A stretch of DNA of 64,000 bases from Lachnospiraceae bacterium. Its GTDB lineage: Bacteria > Bacillota > Clostridia > Lachnospirales > Lachnospiraceae. Under the pieces are notes generated by a model, which saw only the letters and a program-made list of their open reading frames with translations, searched no databases and was not told the DNA's origin. The position numbers were made by a program, and so were the translations under genes. The stretch is from assembly GCA_017634065.1 (NCBI GenBank), contig JAGBOC010000016.1, positions 79,316 through 143,315 of the forward strand. Direction: 5' to 3'. Of this stretch, positions 16,234-25,255 are shown in pieces (the stretch's first letter is position 1; each line of letters begins with the position of its first letter).

Positions 16234-17205
16234 CTATCTCTGCATTCTATCGAATGGTATACCAGATGCTCTTGGTGCTGCTGATTTCTTTGAAGTAAAT
16301 ATTAAAACAAGAACAGTTGCTATATAAGGAATCATCTTATAAATATTACTTTGGATATTAAGTGCAAATAAGAATGGTATACTTGCATAGCTATTTGAAA
16401 GTGCTTTCATAAATCCAAAGAAGAATGATGCAAGAAGTATATATTTTGGTTTCCATTGTCCGAAGATAAGAACCGCTACAGCGAGGAATCCATAACCAGA
16501 TACTGTTGCATTAAAGTTAGTAGAAGTTGGAACTACGAATACAAGACCGCCAATTCCTGCAAGTGCTCCTGATATCATAACTCCTGCATATTGTATGCGT
16601 TCTACTTTTATACCTGCTGTGTTAGCGGCATGTGGATTTTCTCCACAGGCACGAAGCCTAAGCCCAAACTTTGTCTTGTAGAGAACTATACTTGATAATA
16701 TAAGTATAAGTATTCCTACATAAGTTGTGATATATGCATTTCTAAAAAGCATATCACCTAATACAGGTATTTTAGATAAGATAGGCACTTCAGTCATTCT
16801 AAATGTATTTATAAACTCTATTTGTTGCACATTTTTATTATAAACTATGCCATTGATTATTCTTGCTATAAACACTGCAAATGCAGGTGCAAACATATTA
16901 AGTGCTGTTGCAGATATAGTTTGGTCTGCTTTAAGATTTACTGCTGCAATAGCGTGGAACAAACTAAATACTATACCAGTAACTGAAGCAATCAATATTG
17001 CTAAAATGAGTTGTATATTTCCAGACATAGTCCCTTGAGTAAGATTTATGAAAAATATACTTGTAAATGCTCCCATGACCATGATACCTTCAAGTGCTAT
17101 ATTTACTACACCTGATCTCTCACTAAACATACCTCCAAGAGCAACGATCAGAAGTGGTATCATAAAAAGTAAAGTTTGCTGTATTAAGAAATATAATAAT
17201 TCCAT
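16234..17205 (-). CDS. Nucleoside/BMP-family ABC transporter permease (NupQ/YufQ-like)
   Basis: The 323-aa protein of the BPD_transp_2 family has about eight to ten membrane helices. It has the diagnostic MFSERSGVVNIALEGIMVMGAF near the N-terminus and LRACGENPHAANTAGI in the cytoplasmic coupling loop. It forms the permease heterodimer with the next gene upstream, from which it is separated by 1 bp. It imports (deoxy)nucleosides by family knowledge. Confidence 0.92.
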   Translation of the reverse strand: MELLYFLIQQTLLFMIPLLIVALGGMFSERSGVVNIALEGIMVMGAFTSIFFINLTQGTMSGNIQLILAILIASVTGIVFSLFHAIAAVNLKADQTISATALNMFAPAFAVFIARIINGIVYNKNVQQIEFINTFRMTEVPILSKIPVLGDMLFRNAYITTYVGILILILSSIVLYKTKFGLRLRACGENPHAANTAGIKVERIQYAGVMISGALAGIGGLVFVVPTSTNFNATVSGYGFLAVAVLIFGQWKPKYILLASFFFGFMKALSNSYASIPFLFALNIQSNIYKMIPYIATVLVLIFTSKKSAAPRASGIPFDRMQR

Positions 17206-17206
17206 A

Positions 17207-18340
17207 CTATACCTCCCTCTTTTTAGTTTTAGTTATCGTGTGGTCTTCTACATTGTATGTCATACGTTCATTTTTTCCGAGTTTTCTATCATTAAGCTTT
17301 TCGATAAACTTCTTTATGATAAGTGCAAAGGCTGAAAAGTATATGATGACTGCAACAATTATATCTATGATTTCTTTTGAGAAATGGAATAGCTGCAGAT
17401 AAAATCCTCCTGCGGTAAGATATGCGATAAATAGTCCACTAAATATGACTCCTATCGGATTACTTACTCCAAGAAGTGCAACTGATATACCATTGAAACC
17501 TTCATTTGGAATTACATCTTTTATCTCTATGTGACGTCCTGTTCCTGATAGAAGCATTATCCCTCCAGCAAGTCCCGCGATAGCTCCTGCTATAACCATA
17601 CTATAAACTATAGATCTGTTTTCACTTATTCCAGCATACTTACTTGCATTTTTATTTAGACCACAAGCCTTTAACTCATATCCAAATGTAGTCTTCTCAA
17701 GTATTATATATAGTAAGATTGCAACTACAATTGCTATTATGATTCCACTATTTACTGATGAACCATCAAAAACTTTATCAAGACCAAGTTTTGGAATAGT
17801 TGCGACCTTTGGTATATCTTTTGATTCATTTCTTAAAGTATTAAACAAAACTTTATTTCCCTTCACTGCCATATTGACCCAGAAAAGTGAAATGTAATTT
17901 AACATAATGCATGATATAACTTCATTCACATTAAAATATGCTTTAAGTATTCCTGGTATTGCTCCCCAGATAGCACCAAGAAATGTCGCAAAAAGTAATC
18001 CAACTACCCACTGAAATGGTCCAAGCTTAGGGCACGTAAGTCCTATAAGTATCCCACCAAAGGCGCCCATCAAGAACTGTCCAGAGCCACCAATGTTAAA
18101 AAGTCCAGTCTTAAATGCAAAGCCAACTGAAAGACCACAAAGTATAAGTGGAGTTGCATAGTATAAAACCTGTCCTACACCTTTTGAGCCGTGAGTAAAT
18201 GAACCTGTTAGTATCGTTCCAAATCCTGCTACTGCTTCACTTGGATTTGATATAAGAAGAATTATAAATCCAATTATGAGACCACAGACTATCGCAGCAA
18301 ATGAAGAAATAAAAGGAGCGAAATCTCTTTTCTTTTTCAT
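17207..18340 (-). CDS. Nucleoside/BMP-family ABC transporter permease (NupP/YufP-like)
   Basis: The 377-aa BPD_transp_2 permease is longer than its partner. Its key motifs are LSVGFAFKTGLFNIGGSGQF and YELKACGLNKNASKYAGIS, the coupling loop. It directly follows the ATPase gene by 1 bp, so the genes are translationally coupled. With NupQ and NupO it forms a nucleoside importer fed by the BmpA lipoprotein. Confidence 0.92.
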   Translation of the reverse strand: MKKKRDFAPFISSFAAIVCGLIIGFIILLISNPSEAVAGFGTILTGSFTHGSKGVGQVLYYATPLILCGLSVGFAFKTGLFNIGGSGQFLMGAFGGILIGLTCPKLGPFQWVVGLLFATFLGAIWGAIPGILKAYFNVNEVISCIMLNYISLFWVNMAVKGNKVLFNTLRNESKDIPKVATIPKLGLDKVFDGSSVNSGIIIAIVVAILLYIILEKTTFGYELKACGLNKNASKYAGISENRSIVYSMVIAGAIAGLAGGIMLLSGTGRHIEIKDVIPNEGFNGISVALLGVSNPIGVIFSGLFIAYLTAGGFYLQLFHFSKEIIDIIVAVIIYFSAFALIIKKFIEKLNDRKLGKNERMTYNVEDHTITKTKKREV

Positions 18341-18341
18341 A

Positions 18342-19883
18342 TTATGCTACCTCCTTTTTTGGCATTCTCTTTCCACCAGCCATATATAAACCAAGTTCAT
18401 TCAAATCAAGATTCTTTACATCATCAAACTCACCAACAATCTCACCTTCAAACATAACAAGTATCCTATCTGCAAGATTCATAACTTCTTCAAGTTCAAA
18501 TGATACAAGTAAAACTCCTTTACCTTCATCTCTTTGTTTAACTATATTCTTATGAATGTATTCTATCGCACCTACATCAAGACCACGTGTTGGCTGAACT
18601 GCTATCATAAGTTTATGCTCTTTTGTCATCTCTCTTGCGATGATAATTTTTTGTTGGTTACCACCTGACATATTTCTTACTATACTTGCTGGTCCTGCCA
18701 TACTTCTTATGTCATAATCTTTTATCATCTCATCTGTATAATCTGTGATTTCTTTTTGTTTTAAGAAACCTGAATGAGAGAATCTATTTTCAAAATACTC
18801 TTGGAGTATCATATTCTTTTCCATATTATAGTCAAGTATAAGTCCATCTCTATGACGATCTTCTGGTATATGAGAGATACCATGAGTATTCTTATATCTA
18901 ATTGATTTATGAGTGAAATCTTCACCCATTATTTTTATAGTTCCTGACTTAAGTGGCTTTGTACCTGTGATGCCTTTTATAAGTTCTGACTGTCCATTTC
19001 CATCTATACCAGCGATGCAGACAATCTCACCAGCTCTTACATCAAAGCTAACATCATGAACTTTATCCTTATGTCCTTTCTCTCCAGCTACACCTATATG
19101 GCGAACTTCAAGCACAACTGCTCCTGGTTTTGCAGGTGCCTTATCAACTTTGAGATTTACCTTTCTACCAACCATCATTTCAGACATCTCTTCTTTACTT
19201 ACTTTATCTACATCGACAGTTGCTATAAGTTTACCTTTTCTTAATATCGAACATCTATCTGCCACTTCTTTTATCTCATCAAGTTTATGTGAGATAAATA
19301 GTATTGACTTACCTTCCTTCTTCAAGTTCTTTACTATAATCATAAACTCTTCTATCTCTTGTGGTGTCAAAACCGCAGTTGGCTCATCAAATATCATTAT
19401 GTCATTATTTCTAAAAAGCATCTTAAGTATCTCTGTCCTCTGCTGCATACCTACAGTTATATCTTCAATCTTTGCATCAAGGTCAAGATTAAACTTATAT
19501 TTTTCACATAACTCTTTTACTCTTTTTCTTGCACCTGCAAGTTTCAACATCCCAAAACTTGTCTCCTCAACTCCGAGAACTATATTTTCAAGAACTGTGA
19601 AATTATGAACAAGTTTAAAATGTTGGTGCACCATTCCTATACCAAGTCTATTTGCTGTTACTGCATTATCAATAATTTCTTTCTTGCCATTTACATATAT
19701 CTCACCACTATTTGCCTTATAAAGTCCAAAGAGGACATTCATAAGTGTAGATTTTCCAGCTCCATTTTCTCCAAGTAGAGCATGAACCTCACCTTTTTTT
19801 AATTGCAGTGTGACATCATCATTTGCAACCTTTCTTGCAAATGCTATTGTTATGTGTTTCATTTCTATTGCATATTCAGACAT
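18342..19883 (-). CDS. Nucleoside/BMP-family ABC transporter ATPase, tandem cassettes (NupO/YufO-like)
   Basis: The 513-aa protein has two ABC domains. Domain 1 has Walker A GENGAGKST, VGMQQRTEILK in place of a canonical LSGGQ, and Walker B IMIFDEPTAVL. Domain 2 has a degenerate Walker A region GIDGNGQSEL, signature MSGGNQQK and a B-site variant LMIAVQPTRGLD. This asymmetry is normal for the sugar/nucleoside subfamily. AAGGAGC lies upstream. The 5' leader can form a long hairpin (19897-19937) and is preceded by a terminator after bmpA. Confidence 0.93.
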   Translation of the reverse strand: MSEYAIEMKHITIAFARKVANDDVTLQLKKGEVHALLGENGAGKSTLMNVLFGLYKANSGEIYVNGKKEIIDNAVTANRLGIGMVHQHFKLVHNFTVLENIVLGVEETSFGMLKLAGARKRVKELCEKYKFNLDLDAKIEDITVGMQQRTEILKMLFRNNDIMIFDEPTAVLTPQEIEEFMIIVKNLKKEGKSILFISHKLDEIKEVADRCSILRKGKLIATVDVDKVSKEEMSEMMVGRKVNLKVDKAPAKPGAVVLEVRHIGVAGEKGHKDKVHDVSFDVRAGEIVCIAGIDGNGQSELIKGITGTKPLKSGTIKIMGEDFTHKSIRYKNTHGISHIPEDRHRDGLILDYNMEKNMILQEYFENRFSHSGFLKQKEITDYTDEMIKDYDIRSMAGPASIVRNMSGGNQQKIIIAREMTKEHKLMIAVQPTRGLDVGAIEYIHKNIVKQRDEGKGVLLVSFELEEVMNLADRILVMFEGEIVGEFDDVKNLDLNELGLYMAGGKRMPKKEVA

Positions 19884-19959
19884 ATATGCTCCTTACGGGC
19901 TTACTCTCACCCAATAAGTGGGTAAGTTCATACGCCCTAATTTATCTACATATATAAAA

Positions 19960-19989
19960 AATAGGACCCAAAACTTTTTGAGTCCTATT
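19960..19989 (-). terminator. Terminator/attenuator after bmpA
   Basis: A 13-bp stem with one mismatch (AATAGGAC..CAAAA / TTTTG.GTCCTATT) is followed in the minus direction by TTTTTTAT. It lies 15 bp past the lipoprotein stop and before the ATPase gene, so partial readthrough would make the binding protein in excess. Confidence 0.85.
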
Positions 19990-20004
19990 ATAAATTAATT
20001 CCAA

Positions 20005-21132
20005 TTATTCAATAAAAGTTACTTTTGTATTTGTTAAATCTTTTAATGCTGTTGCAGGGTTATAATCAGTTACATCATTAAAGATAGTATATTTTCCATT
20101 CTTTAAATCTGAGTAAACTACATCATATTCAGCTTTTGTAAATGTCTCAAATCTTGCATTATCCATAGCAGCACCTACACCATCATTCTTTACACTAAAT
20201 GTTGATGTCTTTCCACCTGGGAAATTGCCATTATAGTACATTGTGATACCATCATAAACTGAAGTTGCGAGTTGCTTAATAGCAGATGTGATAACTGTCT
20301 CACTTTCAGAATATTGGTCTACGTCAACACCTATAACTTTTGCTACGAACTTTCCTTCTTGTTGATTCTTACCTTCTGCTGCGCTCATTGCAGAGTTTCC
20401 AACTGCACCACCACATCCGAATACTACTTGTGTGCCTGAATTATACCAAGAAGCTGCAAGGCTTTGTGCTTCTGGAGTTGCTGCAAATGCACCTGTATAG
20501 TTATAAACTACATCACAGTTTACACCAAGTTCTTTTGCTGCTGCATCAGCACCTTGTATATATCCAAATCCAAAACGTATAACTGCTGGAACTGACATAC
20601 CGCCTAAAAATCCAAGTTTTGTATTTCCATCTTTAACTGCTGCATAACCTGCAAGGAAACCTGCTTCGTCCTCTTGATAAAGAATAGGCATTGTGTTAGC
20701 ACCTGTCTTATAAGTGCTGTAGTCTGCAGTGTGTGGTTCACCATCAAGAAGAATGAAGTGAATGTCTGGATATTTCTCTTGTGCAAGATATACTGGCTCT
20801 TCAAACAAGAATCCTGGGCACACTACAACCTTTGCTCCACCTTCAATAGCTAGTTCGATTGTCTCGAAGTAGGCATTTGTTCCTGCTTCTTGTGGTTGAT
20901 AATACTTGTGACTAATGCCGTGTTCATTTGCATACTTGGTTAAACCTTCCCAAGCACCTTGGTTAAATGATTTGTCGTCAATTGTTCCAAGGTCAGTAAC
21001 AAGTGCAAGTTCAAATGTTTCTTTAGTTGACTGTGCATCTACTGCTACATCAGTATTAGCAGACTTTTGACCACATGCAACAAGTGATAAAATCATCATA
21101 AGTGCTAAAACACTAGATAATAATTTTTTCAT
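20005..21132 (-). CDS. BmpA/NupN-type nucleoside-binding lipoprotein
   Basis: The 375-aa protein has the signal peptide MKKLLSSVLALMMILSLVAC and lipobox LVAC. The mature protein opens with ELALVTDLGTIDDKSFNQ, the classic BMP/Med start, followed by AWEGLTKYA, VCPGFLFEE, GFLAGYAAV and a periplasmic-binding fold. These proteins bind purine nucleosides. It is first in the nucleoside-uptake block, and GGAGGGATT precedes the start. The 189-bp upstream region is AT-rich, with a TATAAT-like box at 21215-21220 but no clear -35 and no riboswitch I can fold. Confidence 0.92.
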   Translation of the reverse strand: MKKLLSSVLALMMILSLVACGQKSANTDVAVDAQSTKETFELALVTDLGTIDDKSFNQGAWEGLTKYANEHGISHKYYQPQEAGTNAYFETIELAIEGGAKVVVCPGFLFEEPVYLAQEKYPDIHFILLDGEPHTADYSTYKTGANTMPILYQEDEAGFLAGYAAVKDGNTKLGFLGGMSVPAVIRFGFGYIQGADAAAKELGVNCDVVYNYTGAFAATPEAQSLAASWYNSGTQVVFGCGGAVGNSAMSAAEGKNQQEGKFVAKVIGVDVDQYSESETVITSAIKQLATSVYDGITMYYNGNFPGGKTSTFSVKNDGVGAAMDNARFETFTKAEYDVVYSDLKNGKYTIFNDVTDYNPATALKDLTNTKVTFIE

Positions 21133-21321
21133 AATAAAAATCCCTCCGATTTTTAATTTTATATTTTTTTTAGCGGAAGATATTTTCTTCGCACTTTACA
21201 ATACAACTTCAAAAATTATAACCGCGCTATTTCTTAAATTACTCTTACTATTTTACCACATTTTTAATAAATATTATAGTATTTTTTTTTTAGGCCATTT
21301 TACCCCATTTTTAGGCTTATT

Positions 21322-22392
21322 TTATTCACTATATTGTAACTCTGCCTTTGTTATACCACTTGCATATATCTCTGCGAAATCATTTTTCATAGATATAGGT
21401 ATATAGCCTTTTTCTTTATACTCTTCTGACTTTTTGCTATAATCCTGCTTTCCCCATTCTCTTTCACTATCGTCTGCTATTATCATATATGCAAGTGAAG
21501 GATATTTATTTCTATCATCTATAGTATAATTAAGCATACTGCTATCACTTCCGCTATTTCCAAAAGCCAAAACTGGTCTTTGTCCTATCTCTCTTTCTAT
21601 ATAGATTGACTTATTTGCATTTAGATTCTTCTGGATGAAACCACCAGTTAATACTAATTCATTTCCATTTTCATATTTGAAATTCATATTTGATGATTCT
21701 GTCTCATGACCTTTTACCTTTACTTCAAAGTCTGTACCTATCACATGATTTAGAGTGACATAATCTTTTATTGGAGAGTTTGCTACTATTGCTCTTGTCG
21801 TTGTTCTTTCAGTACCACTTATTACATATATAGTAAACTTATTCTCATAAAGATATTTAACGAGTTCCACCATAGGGAGATAGAAGTTGTCTATGTATCT
21901 CATATTGTTGAAACTTTTAGTTTCTTTCTTTCCAAACTCTACAGCATAGTTATAAAGTTCTTCTTTTGTCATCCCAGCATATGCTCTTGCAAAGTTTCTT
22001 GCAAGATTTTCATCAGCAGTATATCCTGGCTTTATTGCTCTTGCAACCATCTTTAACTCATCAGATACTCTTTCTGGATGATCATTTAAGCAAAACTCTA
22101 TAAACATCATAGTGTCATAATAAGTGTAAAATGTTTCACAGGCCAAAGTTCCATCCATGTCAAAAACTGCTATCCTGTCTTTTTCAGGGATGAAGTTCTC
22201 TTTATCATTTGGGTTTGTTACTTTCTGCACATACTCTACAAGACTTTTTGATACAGCTGAATCTTTTGTCCAATATGTTGTAAGTGCTGTTGTCTTCACT
22301 TGTTTAGCACAAGATACTAAACATAAACTACTTGAAACTACTACAAGTAAAATCGCTTTAGCAAAAAACTTTTTCATACTTTTAAAACTCAT
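21322..22392 (-). CDS. HAD-superfamily phosphatase lipoprotein
   Basis: The 356-aa protein has signal peptide and lipobox CLVSC. HAD motif I is VFDMDGTLACE, motif II is VISGTERTT, and motif IV is GNSGSDSSM, so the nucleophile Asp, helper Asp and Mg-binding Asp are present. It resembles secreted acid-phosphatase/HAD proteins that hydrolyse phosphomonoesters outside the membrane. The start is at 22392, with AGGAGAAAAG upstream. It precedes bmpA in the same orientation, and a surface phosphatase could dephosphorylate nucleotides to nucleosides for that importer (inference). Confidence 0.85.
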   Translation of the reverse strand: MSFKSMKKFFAKAILLVVVSSSLCLVSCAKQVKTTALTTYWTKDSAVSKSLVEYVQKVTNPNDKENFIPEKDRIAVFDMDGTLACETFYTYYDTMMFIEFCLNDHPERVSDELKMVARAIKPGYTADENLARNFARAYAGMTKEELYNYAVEFGKKETKSFNNMRYIDNFYLPMVELVKYLYENKFTIYVISGTERTTTRAIVANSPIKDYVTLNHVIGTDFEVKVKGHETESSNMNFKYENGNELVLTGGFIQKNLNANKSIYIEREIGQRPVLAFGNSGSDSSMLNYTIDDRNKYPSLAYMIIADDSEREWGKQDYSKKSEEYKEKGYIPISMKNDFAEIYASGITKAELQYSE

Positions 22393-22471
22393 TACTTTTC
22401 TCCTAACAATACTACTTATATTTTCAGTTTATATGATTTTAATCACATAAACTTTATGTAAACTACTTTAA

Positions 22472-24226
22472 CTATCTCGTTCCTCCACCAGAACCTCCAC
22501 CAGAGAATCCTCCACCACCACCTATTGACGAAGCACCACCAAGACCTTGTGCTGCCATACTTGCTGCTCTTGCCACATTAGCAGCCCTTCTTGCACTTAG
22601 TGTATAATAATATAAACTTCTAAAGTAAATATCAGATACATAGTAAGTATTTGACATTTTTTCTATCTCTAAAAGTCTATCAGGATAAATCTTTTTAAGC
22701 TCTGACAAAACTTTTTTAGCTATGCCAAAAAGTGTAGCATATACCATAAGATCTTCCCAGATGACACCTTCTGTTATACTTCTTTCATTTATCAGTGTAA
22801 ACTCATCAAGAAACTTCCGAAGCCCATAGACTTCTGATAATTCACTTTTACCCTTATCAGTCAAGTCCTTAAGTTTTGTACCAAAAATCTTATTGTAACA
22901 ATCTTCTCTATGTAATTCATTATGCCCTTTTGTATCCAGGGAATCCAGGTAATTTACAAGTTCATCATAATTTAACTTTGCATATTTTTTTAATTCGTTT
23001 TCTTGAAGTATATTGTCTGGTCCCGCAGCTTGAATTATAATGTCATATAATTCTCTTAATAGCGGATCTTTTGGTACCTTTCCAACTTTTAAACTCGTGC
23101 TTTCCTTCTCTCTTCCCAAAAAACCATATGACTTTTCTTTGAGTGGTTTTAGATTGCCATCATTAATCATTTTCATTATAATGGCACCTATCACATTTGT
23201 TTCCTTATTTTTCCATATATCAAAATCTTTATATAGAGAATTAGTCATTAAAATACTTCCGCCATTTGGAGTGTCTCTAAAATAATTTGTCTCTTTATAA
23301 AATCTTTTAAGTGACATTCTTCTTTTTATTTTTGACACAATTTTTGCTATGCCACTTAAAAATACAAGTCCAAAAATACCAAGAATTACTTTCGCAAATG
23401 CTGTTGCCTCGCTATCTTCTGCTTCAATTACTTCTTTAGTTGCCTCGCTATCTTCTGCTTCAATTACTTCTTTATATGAACTTCCTTCAAGTGCTCTTTT
23501 TAGGACTGTATCTTCAAAGTTTTCGCTAACACTCACATTTGGATTTAGCATCCCTTTAAATATCTCAAGCGTTACATTCATATAATCTCTATTAAATAAA
23601 GGGTTCGTACTAAATGCTACTGCATAACCATCTTCTGAAAATGCAGTCATACCTTCATATCCAAATCCCCATATACGAGCATTGTCAGTTGTTAGTTTTT
23701 TATCATCATCAAGTTTTATTCTCAAGTTTACATCACTTGGAAATATACTCATATTAGAATTTACAAACTGGAAATTAAAACCATCTGCATCGCGATAAGA
23801 TTTTACAAGTGGGTCTACATCATAAGTAAATGTATAAATGTTATTTCCATATTCAGATATACCAAAACAAAGTTCTACACCTTTATCAGTATAATTAATA
23901 CCTGATCTCCACTTCTTCCCATCAAAACTCCAGTCCACATCCCAGCCATCAGCTGAAAGATACTCTCTATTACTTTTCCACACTTTGAAGTTCTTAATTA
24001 TCAAACTCTTATCTTCTATAGGTATATATATTTCCGTTCCTTCATCAAATGTACCAGTCCATCTCTGTGTGATTGTCGCACTACCATTGTCGTGAATCGC
24101 AACATCTATATCAATGTTATCTACATGGTTTTTTGCATAGATAAAAGAGCAATAAAATATAACTATAGATAATAGGCATCCTATCGCAAATATTAATTTA
24201 TTCAATCTTGTATTTATATATCTCAT
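22472..24226 (-). CDS. DUF2207-domain membrane protein
   Basis: The 584-aa protein has an N-terminal hydrophobic signal/anchor (~10-30), then an extracellular beta-rich DUF2207 domain with DIDVAIHDNGSATITQRW and FTYDVDPLVKSYRDADGFNFQF (shown in parts). A second membrane segment lies near 278-295, followed by a cytoplasmic helical part and a Gly-rich tail GGGGFSGGGSGGGTR. The Gly-rich end is typical of this family. A 36-bp exact tandem duplication (23403-23474) lies just before the second membrane segment. It follows the LemA gene by 82 bp, a common pairing of unknown purpose. There is no clear ribosome binding site. Confidence 0.87.
   Translation of the reverse strand: MRYINTRLNKLIFAIGCLLSIVIFYCSFIYAKNHVDNIDIDVAIHDNGSATITQRWTGTFDEGTEIYIPIEDKSLIIKNFKVWKSNREYLSADGWDVDWSFDGKKWRSGINYTDKGVELCFGISEYGNNIYTFTYDVDPLVKSYRDADGFNFQFVNSNMSIFPSDVNLRIKLDDDKKLTTDNARIWGFGYEGMTAFSEDGYAVAFSTNPLFNRDYMNVTLEIFKGMLNPNVSVSENFEDTVLKRALEGSSYKEVIEAEDSEATKEVIEAEDSEATAFAKVILGIFGLVFLSGIAKIVSKIKRRMSLKRFYKETNYFRDTPNGGSILMTNSLYKDFDIWKNKETNVIGAIIMKMINDGNLKPLKEKSYGFLGREKESTSLKVGKVPKDPLLRELYDIIIQAAGPDNILQENELKKYAKLNYDELVNYLDSLDTKGHNELHREDCYNKIFGTKLKDLTDKGKSELSEVYGLRKFLDEFTLINERSITEGVIWEDLMVYATLFGIAKKVLSELKKIYPDRLLEIEKMSNTYYVSDIYFRSLYYYTLSARRAANVARAASMAAQGLGGASSIGGGGGFSGGGSGGGTR
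23403..23474. repeat. Exact 36-bp tandem duplication in the DUF2207 gene
   Basis: Two identical 36-bp units (23403-23438 and 23439-23474) encode KEVIEAEDSEAT twice. They are in frame, acidic, in the linker before the second membrane segment, and look like a slipped-strand duplication. Confidence 0.95.
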
Positions 24227-24308
24227 ATATCGATTTTATATTTATAACTTACTTATAAATATTTCATACCTTATGCTATAACAGCAAAAAACAGGTATTT
24301 ACAATCAA

Positions 24309-24857
24309 CTATTTCATAGATGGCATTTCAGCTTTAGAATCCTCTGTCTTTAGATAATCTCTTGCAACTATTCCAAATATAGGTGCTATAAGTGATGTTG
24401 GGAACATTCTTATAGTTCTATTTAATTTTGTTACTGAATCATTATATACAAGTCTACTTTGACGAACTTTTGTCTCATAATCATTTAATGAGTTCATCAA
24501 GTTTTGATAATTAGTATTTGACTTGAGGTCTGGATAAGCCTCTGCAACTGCCATTATCTTTCCTATTGCTTCAGATATCATATTTTCTTGTGCTTCTACA
24601 TCAGATGCTTTGCTAGTGCCTCCGATACTTGTTCTCATCTTGATAACATCTGAAAGTGTTTTATATTCGTGTTCATTGTAGCCTTTTACTAGGTCAAGAA
24701 GTCCAGTAAGAGCATCAAATCTTGATGTGAGATTTACTCCAATCTGACTCATAGCATTATTGACATTTTCATCAAGTGACACAAGCATTCTCTGTGTGCC
24801 TACGAACCATCCAATAACAACTACTACTAAAAGAATTATCATTAAAATCATTGTCAT
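24309..24857 (-). CDS. LemA family protein
   Basis: The 182-aa protein has an N-terminal membrane helix (~3-20) and a helical bundle with NNAMSQIGVNLTSRFDAL, LLDLVKGYNEHE and MAVAEAYPDLKSNTNYQNL, matching LemA throughout. The N-terminus should lie outside with most of the protein on the cytoplasmic face, or the reverse; LemA function is poorly known. An AGGAGGATAAAAGT site precedes the ATG. It is upstream of the DUF2207 gene. Confidence 0.93.
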   Translation of the reverse strand: MTMILMIILLVVVVIGWFVGTQRMLVSLDENVNNAMSQIGVNLTSRFDALTGLLDLVKGYNEHEYKTLSDVIKMRTSIGGTSKASDVEAQENMISEAIGKIMAVAEAYPDLKSNTNYQNLMNSLNDYETKVRQSRLVYNDSVTKLNRTIRMFPTSLIAPIFGIVARDYLKTEDSKAEMPSMK

Positions 24858-24924
24858 ACTTTTATCCTCCTAAAAATGTTTGTTAATAAATGTTTTCTAA
24901 TACTTATTATCAAAGGTTAAAGTC

Positions 24925-25176
24925 TTATCCTCCCACTCCCTCAAGAGCTATAGCAAGTTGGTCTGCGCAAGATGTTCCTCTACCACCACAGTCATTTCCC
25001 CTTAAAACTTCTATCGCATGTTTAGCATCTTGTCCTTCAAGGAGCTTCCCTATGGCTTTTAGATTTCCATTGCAGCCTCCCAAAAATCTTAAATTATATA
25101 TTTTCCCATCTTCTATCTCAAAAGTAATCTGTTTTGCACAAACTCCTTTTGGCATAAACACATGTTCTTCTCTCAT
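24925..25176 (-). CDS. TSCPD-domain protein
   Basis: The 83-aa protein matches the short TSCPD family (TIGR03905-like). Conserved Cys appear in VCAKQITFEI, FLGGCNGNLKAIGKLLEG, GNDCGGRGTSCADQLA, the last being the family signature near the C-terminus. The same domain occurs at the end of some ribonucleotide reductases and is thought to bind metal; free-standing copies have no known role. It has a strong AAGGAGG site and stands alone, divergent from murG. Confidence 0.88.
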   Translation of the reverse strand: MREEHVFMPKGVCAKQITFEIEDGKIYNLRFLGGCNGNLKAIGKLLEGQDAKHAIEVLRGNDCGGRGTSCADQLAIALEGVGG

Positions 25177-25219
25177 ATCATAATCCTCCTTGCAAATCTA
25201 TATAATTATAGCATAAAGT

Positions 25220-25248
25220 TTGTTTTTTTACACCTTATATTGTATAAT
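25220..25248 (+). promoter_or_regulatory. Sigma-A promoter of murG (leaderless)
   Basis: TTGTTT (25220-25225), a 17-bp spacer and a perfect TATAAT (25243-25248). The start of RNA is predicted at ~25255-25256, the A of the murG ATG. No Shine-Dalgarno is present. Confidence 0.75.
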
Positions 25249-25255
25249 GAATGGC

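Noticed and set aside
21133-21321. Possible purine riboswitch upstream of bmpA
   Set aside because: I could not find the three-way-junction core or the two loop sequences of purine riboswitches; the region is only AT-rich with a weak TATAAT.
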